Origin: Plectrocnemia conspersa
Taxonomy: Eukaryota; Arthropoda; Insecta; Trichoptera; Polycentropodidae
DNA: 64,000 bases
Direction: 5' to 3'
Assembly: GCA_009617715.1 (NCBI GenBank)
Contig: VTFK01000227.1
Coordinates: 310,001-374,000 of the forward strand
Positions 57,272-64,000 of the stretch are shown piece after piece (position 1 is the stretch's first letter; each line of letters opens with the position of its first letter). Position numbers and translations under genes: made by a program. Under the pieces are notes generated by a model, which worked only from the letters and a program-made list of their open reading frames with translations, searched no databases and was not told the DNA's origin.

Positions 57272-58379
57272 TGCTGCAAAGCTTGCTGACCAATCATAAA
57301 AATTCAGCGATCATCCACCCAAAGTGACATTTTCTTGATGGACATCTACGAGGTCGAATTGTGCAACTGGAATATTGTACCTTACAGTGCTTTTTGTCTT
57401 TATTGTTTTCGTGACCGTTTCATAATGAAGAAACATTCATTCAATGCACCGGAGAATCCTTGAATGTTATTTATGGAGTAACCCTTTTTTCTAGTCGTAA
57501 CGAGGTCTTTTTTATTTCTGATCACAGTCATTAACGCGAGGTTCAAGAATAAGACCCCCCACATAAGAGAACCTTTGTGTGGTTCCACAATTGTCTACTT
57601 TATCCTTTTTGATGAACAATTATTTTTGGTCACAGTTTTTTAAAGCAGATTATTATTTTTTTGTATATTTTATTATTTACTGGCAGTAATTTTATAGGCT
57701 GGGAATTAAAAGGGATTGTTAGGTGCGTAACCGGATTACGAAAAACCGCTTCTTCGTAGTGACAACGTAAAGACGAGTTAACAATGTTTAAAATGTAATC
57801 GATAAAATTATTTTATATGCCCTCTTACGAATGAAGTAATTTTAAAATCTAAGTCACAAAATTATTTTAGTTTGTCAGTTGTTGTTATGTGTTTTATTTT
57901 TAGGGTTTTGCATATTTGAAGTATTGTCAACAATAAAGACATTTACATAATTGTTATATTGCGATAAGATAATCATATGTGTCCATAAAAAAACGGATTA
58001 CAAATCCAACTGCACCTCAACATCGAGGTAGGCAAACTCCTCAATATGGACAAATTGAAAAGACGACTGCAGAGGACTAAGTCCTTCGAACTGGTCAATT
58101 TATCATTACTGCTGGAACTCATTTAATGTTAGTGACTATGTAGTGTAGGTGTAAACAGAAAACTTTGGATGGCAATGTATGAACATAGTGTTTTAAACAT
58201 CAAATTATTAAAAAACTGAACAAAAATTTGTTGTATAACAAGTTACATGCTTGTGTTTTGAAAATATGTTTCAATCTTATTAGGTTAATAGGTATTGGAT
58301 ATGTATTCTGAGTATCTTTGAGAACTTTTTGGAAACACATTTTTATTATTGTGAAAGAAGAGTTGTACGTAGTAAATAT

Positions 58380-58900
58380 CACAAACCGTTAGATCTCGAC
58401 CGCTTTTTTGGCATGACACGTCCAAGCGAAAAAGCTCACGCGTAATGCTGCGAAAGCTTCGAATATTTCCAACGACACAAATAAACGGAATGACGAAGGA
58501 ATTTCGGCATGGCTTCGGATAAACATGTCTAAAAATGTTGTAATTCGTGACCTAGTCGATCCGACGACGAGCACGGCGTCCGCAGGAATGCACACAATCT
58601 GGCGAAATTTAGAACCGATGATTCTAATAATATATGTTGATGCATCCTACGTAGGTACACAAAAGATACGGCGGTGATAACGACGATGTGTTGGTGCTTA
58701 AAGCTCCCCCGAGGAGCTTTGACATTGAGACGCTTTCGCGTCGGCCGTGCATTCGCGCATTGCATTGAAATTGGCAAACTCTCCTTGCAGCCTTTGTGTG
58801 TCATCGAAAGCTAAATTTACATACACACAACTGATAAATTCAGCTCGGCTTTAAAAATGACTCGGCACCTGCTCGGCAGGTGATTCTGATCACATGCGTA
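58380..58900. promoter_or_regulatory. GC/CpG-rich island in intergenic desert
   Basis: About 500 bp markedly richer in GC and CpG than the flanks, open for 68-91 codons in several frames without a recognisable product. Includes an inverted pair AAAGCTCCCC/GAGGAGCTTT near 58697-58720. It could be a promoter or enhancer, or an exon-rich piece of an unknown gene. Confidence 0.35.
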
Positions 58901-60589
58901 CATGACAAGTTATATTTGCACAAAGCTTTCCATAAATAAAGAAAGATTATGAATTTGCTACAAATGTTTGATAATTTCATTCATATGTATAATTAACAAC
59001 TGATAACAACTGAGGAATCTCTACACCTTCAAATTTTGCTTTGAAGCAAATATTGTATATAAACCACATTTTTATTGAACGACTTATGTCTAGTAAATAA
59101 AGCAAGAAATTAAACATACGTGTTATGGATTTAAAACGTAATAATAAACAAAACTGTAGATGTTTTTATTATGTAAGATTATAACAAACCAGCAATTATA
59201 GTATCTTATAAATAACTAATGACGACCACAACAATGATCTAAATAATAGTTATTGGGTGCATTTAACGATTTTATAATGTTACGAGCGCAACGATACTTT
59301 GCTGTCAAATTTTCCGAAGTGTTCAAGTAATTCCAAACATTAATTGACACCAGCTAGTGCGAATGAATTGCGACTTAGAGCTTTGATTGACGTTGGTGCT
59401 TGGCAAGAGTTTTCATTTTGGACGCTTTTCTTTCACTGAAAGTCGCCACGGGGGTGATCTTCCGAGAGAAAGAGTGACAAAAATAAAACAGCCGTCTTGA
59501 TGTATGTATCTACGTTGAGAAAATCGCAAGAGTTTTAAAATATTTGCGTATTTTTGTGACATTGCTGAGAAAGTGATTGCTTACGAATTGAAATATTAAC
59601 GTTTTCATTAAAATCAGCAAATTGAAAAACATAACATTTATTTATAAATGCTAAGCTCAAAGAAGATAATTGGTTAGTTATGTTATTGGCAAGTCAAACA
59701 AGTATATTCAACACCAGGAAATATTATTATAAGTAAAGATATTATTAATACATGCCAAACGTAAGTGTAATAATAATACGAAGGTAGATTGCGAGATATT
59801 CTCAATGAAAGTTTCTCTAAATAATGTTAAACTTGAATTTTATAATTAGTTCCTGGTCCTTCCCAAACCGTGAACTCAGAAGGTCGCTCGTGCATCGACT
59901 TAATCAAATCTCGAACATTTTATGGTGACACCCAAACTAATATTTAATAGCTTACGTCTTTAATAAAATATATTTCAATTACGAATATAATATATGAGCG
60001 TCAAGTTGTCACGAATAAAATGCAAGGTGAATAGAAAAAAAGATTCTTTTATGAAATAATTTATATCTGCTTTCAAGTATTCCAAGAATTTAAGAAATGC
60101 AGTGATGCTTATTAATAAGATTCTATAACTAGCATATTACGACATACTTTTTTTGCAATTCTATGTAAACATCTAAAATATGCAATTTTTACCCTGATCA
60201 TATTTATAACTTGTTTATAAACAATTTAGATTTTATACATGCTGAACTAATGGAGACTAAGGATAATAAATCATATATTACATTAATTTAATATTTTTCG
60301 CCATCCCTCGATACAGAATTTTCTTTAGCTTTATTGTGGGGGTTAGGAAAAAAATGAATCAAAAGGGGTTAGGAAAAAAATTGTATGTCATTTAATAAAA
60401 TACTATGAATCTTAATGAAATCGAAATATTAAAAAAACGACCACTGACTGAGCAACTTTTGCTTTCCCTCCATAAAAACTAAAGTGACATTCCTGATTCT
60501 AAACCAGAAATTATTGGGTTAACCCTCAAAAAAATTCTAAAACAAACAATCTCGAATCGACCCAAGAAATATTTTTTTAAATATTTAAT
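58901..60589. other. Intergenic, no gene seen
   Basis: AT-rich, with one slightly richer patch at about 59330-59500. No features recognised. Confidence 0.5.
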
Positions 60590-61250
60590 TTCAGTGAATT
60601 CATATCGGAATACATTTTCACCGGTGGATATATGTTTTTACCAATGAAAATATAATTTATTTGGCAGGTGCTAGTAAAATTATAAGATTTTAACCTTTCC
60701 ATACGTAGTAATATACACATTTTCATATTTATCATTATTTATTTACATGCGATGTGTATTTTTCAGTAAGGTTATATTTTCACTAGTGAAGTCCAAATTC
60801 ATTTTCACTAGTGAATATATATTTCTATTTGAAAAAAAAAAATTTAACTGAGAGGCGCTAATATGCTGCTTAAAAATTTCTATGAAACGCAATTTGACAG
60901 TTTCGAAACATTAATTTGCTGTTCAAACCCAAACCTAACATAATGAAAGCTCTAAAAATAATTATATTTTTAGTGCTTTCATTTTCAAGTCAAATATACA
61001 AACTAAGCCAACTCAACTCTCAAGGGAAAATAAGAGAAAAAGAAGTACAGATAGATAGTGTCATATTTCGCATATTGCTCCATAGTTTGTCTGCACTTAT
61101 ATATATGATAAATGTCCGTTTTAATACAACAATGTTGATCAAAATATATTTAAATCGAATTTTGGTCAATAGGAGGTTGCAAAAAAATTATCACTTCTCA
61201 GAAGTCAAAAATTCACGTCAAAAGCAATAAAATCATGTCGGCGTCGTTGC
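60590..61250 (-). repeat. Dispersed repeat family R, copy 3
   Basis: Reverse-complement copy of 29050-29575, the longest of the three. Shared landmarks on the plus strand include TTCACCGGTGGATATAT, TTTGACAGTTTCGAAAC, AAACTAAGCCAACTC and TTTTGGTCAATAGGAGG. A 104-codon frame inside it is not conserved in the other copies and is probably chance. Confidence 0.8.
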
Positions 61251-63756
61251 AGTGTTAACGCTCGGTAACGAGCCGTCCCACTGATTTTTAGTTTGTATAT
61301 TTGACTTAACCTAATGATAACTTGACCATATGATATTTAAATATATGTTAAAATTGTGTGATATTATTTGCATGTGCATGCATAGCATTATAATAAATTA
61401 TAGATTTTCTATTTAAATTTAATTTTCACTATTATAATAACAGTTATGTTGGGCCAACAAGAAAATTACTCTTAAAGTTAGTTTTTGCAAATTTAATAAA
61501 TTTTTATATATATATATATATATATACATATATTGTAGTAAAAATCGGATTTTCAGGCAAATCTATTTTAAAAAAATATTATTATTCCTATATTTTCGAT
61601 TAGATACTTTATGGAATTTTTTATAAAAAGTATCTTATCAGATTTATTAAATTATAGCTCATTATAAATTAAAATTATTGTTTGTTTCATCAAAACAAAT
61701 AAAATCTAATTGCATATTAATTTATCTCATAAGTAGAATTTATAATATTCTTTTCAACTGAATTAAGAAAGGATTAAAATACTGATCAGTGTTTTCCGGA
61801 AAATATTTCGCGAGAAATATCCATGAACGACTAATACTCACTTCACATTTATTTAAACGACGAAATATTCTGTATTTATCTTGGCGTTGTTTTTATATTT
61901 TTAAGCATTACATATTTGAGGTTTAACTATTTCTTCCACACATCAAGTCTCGGCTGACAGGTCCCAGCAAAAAAGAACACGAACAGAAACGCCTCGGCGA
62001 ATACAATACGGAGCCACCGAAAATATGCGAACACGAAAAAATGTCCAATTATCGGTCAGTCAGACGAGCCGATGGCCACTCGAGATAAGTGTTCAAAATA
62101 AATACATACCTATACACTAAACACATCCCCAGGAGTTGAATTTTATCTATATTTACAACCGTACACTATACGGACTTAATATCTATTGGGAGAGCTGGAA
62201 TGCGCGTCCGGTCTTTAAAGTGGATATAAATATATATTGTGCATTGAGAGTGGTTGAAAATTTACGACAGGATACCGGGAAAGTTCGGTAATGTCGTTTT
62301 GATTTCGTTATACCTCATAAATTGAACGGGAATGCGTTTATTGAAATGGATGGGATTACAGATTGACATGAAATGAGATGATTCCCACACGGAACGGTTT
62401 TTCTTATCTGATTATTAATGTACTTACTAGAAAACCAAAACAAATTAAGGCCAATTAGAGTAATAAACAACATTTGCTATTCAAATACTTCCGACCTCTA
62501 ATAAAATCTTTCAGGAAAACATAAATATTTTAAAATATCTGGAACGGACCTATCCTTTTTTATGTACGGTATAAAATAATTTAGCAGTTTTAAAACATAT
62601 AAAAATATTCGTAAATAAATATTTTTAAACAAAAAATCTATATAAAATTTTCATTCTCATTTCTATTTTATCATTTTTTAGAAGAAACACTTATTTGGGC
62701 CATATATATCTGAATTTAAATACATGACGAAACTGGTATTGTATCTGACCGTTGCGTTGCGTTGTTTTAAACAAGTTATTTGACACTTGTTGGTGTAGGT
62801 ATAAAATGCTATTTTTATGTATTTTAGGGTATAAATTCCTTTTAATTTATAACTAAAAAACATCACAATGTCTTGTATTTCTGTATTTTTTAAGACATCT
62901 GCAAAGTGCTGTCGATTCAATATATGATGCATCCATCTATTGTCGCGTACGGTCTGCACCGAGTGATATTTCCTGTTGCCGACCTGCCAGTGTTTTTGAC
63001 TCAATATGTAAGATTTTGTCTCGTATTCTTAGTGCGCTATTTTCACTTAAAGATCGATGTACGCTGTGGATTTGCAAGGTGGCCTAAATTAACGAGCCCG
63101 ACATGTGTGTTTGTCAAACATTAAAATTTGGCACAATACTTCTCTTAATATTTTATAGGATTAAAATATTTATAAAAAGTGCATTAAAATAAAAGGAAAA
63201 ATTAAAAAATATTTTTATTATATAATATTTAAGCATTTTTAGATTTAAAACGTAAAAAAATGATTTAATATAAAATAACATTGTAGTATTACCTTCGTTT
63301 GTGTTATTAATAATTTCTTTGATCAAATATCAATGGAAAGAAAACTGAGCTCTTTTCTAGTCTCGTGAAGGACATTCATACATATGATATATCTATTAAT
63401 AATGTTTTTTTTAAAGATGTCTTAATTTAATTTATTAAATAAGTAAAAATATACACATAGTATTGTAGCATCTTAATATATTAACCTCCATTTCGAATCA
63501 ATATGCACTTACCAAAATATATTATTAATCATAACTCGATTATACTTTGACTTGTCTGGTTGTTCAAAAACATAATAAATTACCGTTCTTAGTTAGCTCC
63601 CTGTGATCTCTGTAATATAAAACCCTATGGCGAACCATTAAAAACACATCAATGGATGTCGTAAACCAAAAATAATAATTTATACCTGAAGTCGAAATGT
63701 GCTTCTGAAATTATTGCCCGACGCGCGGTCCGCGCAATAAAAGTCCAGTTAATATA
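61251..63756. other. Intergenic, no gene established
   Basis: AT-rich. A richer patch at about 61930-62100 is open for some 60 codons on the plus strand, and 62678-63004 is open on the minus strand (SQKHWQVGNRKYHSVQTV). Neither has a recognisable domain. Confidence 0.4.
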
Positions 63757-63955
63757 TTAGTTATTAAAGTTAAATATAAAAGATTCTGAACAATAATATA
63801 ACAAGAGACGTGTGTTATACGCCTCATTTGCGTATGGTGTTAAATCTTCCGGGGTTTGTGAGAATTGTATTTTTGCTTTTGCTAGATGATTAATATCACC
63901 GGTGAATGTAGGTTTTTCCGGGTACAAATCGAAAAACAACCGCCCTAATTACACT
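63757..63955 (-). other. Partial coding-like ORF near window edge
   Basis: The minus strand is open from an AG near 63950 to a stop at 63757-63759. It reads RLFFDLYPEKPTFTGDINHL, then AKAKIQFSQTPEDLTPYANE and a hydrophobic/aromatic end. Composition looks protein-like. No ATG begins it, so it would have to be a 3' exon of a gene off the right edge. Not recognised. Confidence 0.3.
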
Positions 63956-64000
63956 TGGCGAATAGTTTTGAGTGACGGCGTTTATTTTTCGCATAAGTTA

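Noticed and set aside
60916..61230. 104-codon plus-strand ORF
   Set aside because: It lies antisense within a dispersed repeat whose other copies do not keep the frame open.
1..64000. CRISPR arrays, bacterial operons, prophage or symbiont DNA
   Set aside because: The whole window has spliced eukaryotic genes and AT-rich introns; no regular spacer repeats or prokaryotic gene spacing.

Overview
The window is nuclear DNA of an arthropod, almost certainly an insect. It is very AT-rich, its genes are split by long AT-rich introns with GT/AG boundaries, and coding exons stand out as GC islands. The best protein matches are animal muscle and mitochondrial genes. The mobile DNA (tRNA-derived SINEs, TTAA-flanked piggyBac-like MITEs, hAT MITEs with 8-bp target duplications) is of insect type. 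I cannot name the order or species from sequence alone. No rRNA, true tRNA or CRISPR array was seen.

Layout. (1) 1-4896 (+): the 3' end of Zasp52/PDZ-LIM, with the last three LIM domains; its final exon is also open in a second frame to 5974. (2) 6814-9126 (-): a two-exon, 93-residue single-pass protein, probably mitochondrial, convergent with Zasp. (3) 11026-25039 (+): MICU1, gatekeeper of the mitochondrial calcium uniporter, with a duplicated 160-nt exon pair and two in-frame microexons. Its largest intron holds an antisense carbohydrate sulfotransferase gene (20867-22367, -). (4) 25040-32424: a repeat-rich intergenic region with one GC-rich block. (5) 32425-42607 (+): 2-oxoglutarate dehydrogenase E1 (Ogdh), complete, with one mutually exclusive exon pair and two in-frame cassette exons. 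(6) 44092-53911 (-): a dual-specificity phosphatase of the DUSP14/18 type in four exons, with large transposon-containing introns. (7) 53912-64000: about 10 kb with no gene I can establish; it holds repeats, several GC-rich islands and an unrecognised partial ORF near the right edge.

How the genes relate. Zasp52 is a Z-disc/integrin-site scaffold. MICU1 controls calcium entry into mitochondria, and OGDH is a TCA-cycle dehydrogenase that is calcium-sensitive in vertebrates. MICU1 and Ogdh are neighbours on one strand, and both use alternative exons at positions that tune calcium response in vertebrates. That suggests tissue-specific (perhaps muscle) tuning of mitochondrial calcium signalling, but this is inference.

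The strongest observations are the alternative frame in the last Zasp exon, which becomes in-frame when the three LIM exons between are skipped; a 12-nt MICU1 microexon at the position of the vertebrate MICU1.1 microexon; and the alternative-exon architecture of Ogdh. Exon coordinates were set by hand from splice consensus, reading-frame phase and protein similarity, and need transcript support.
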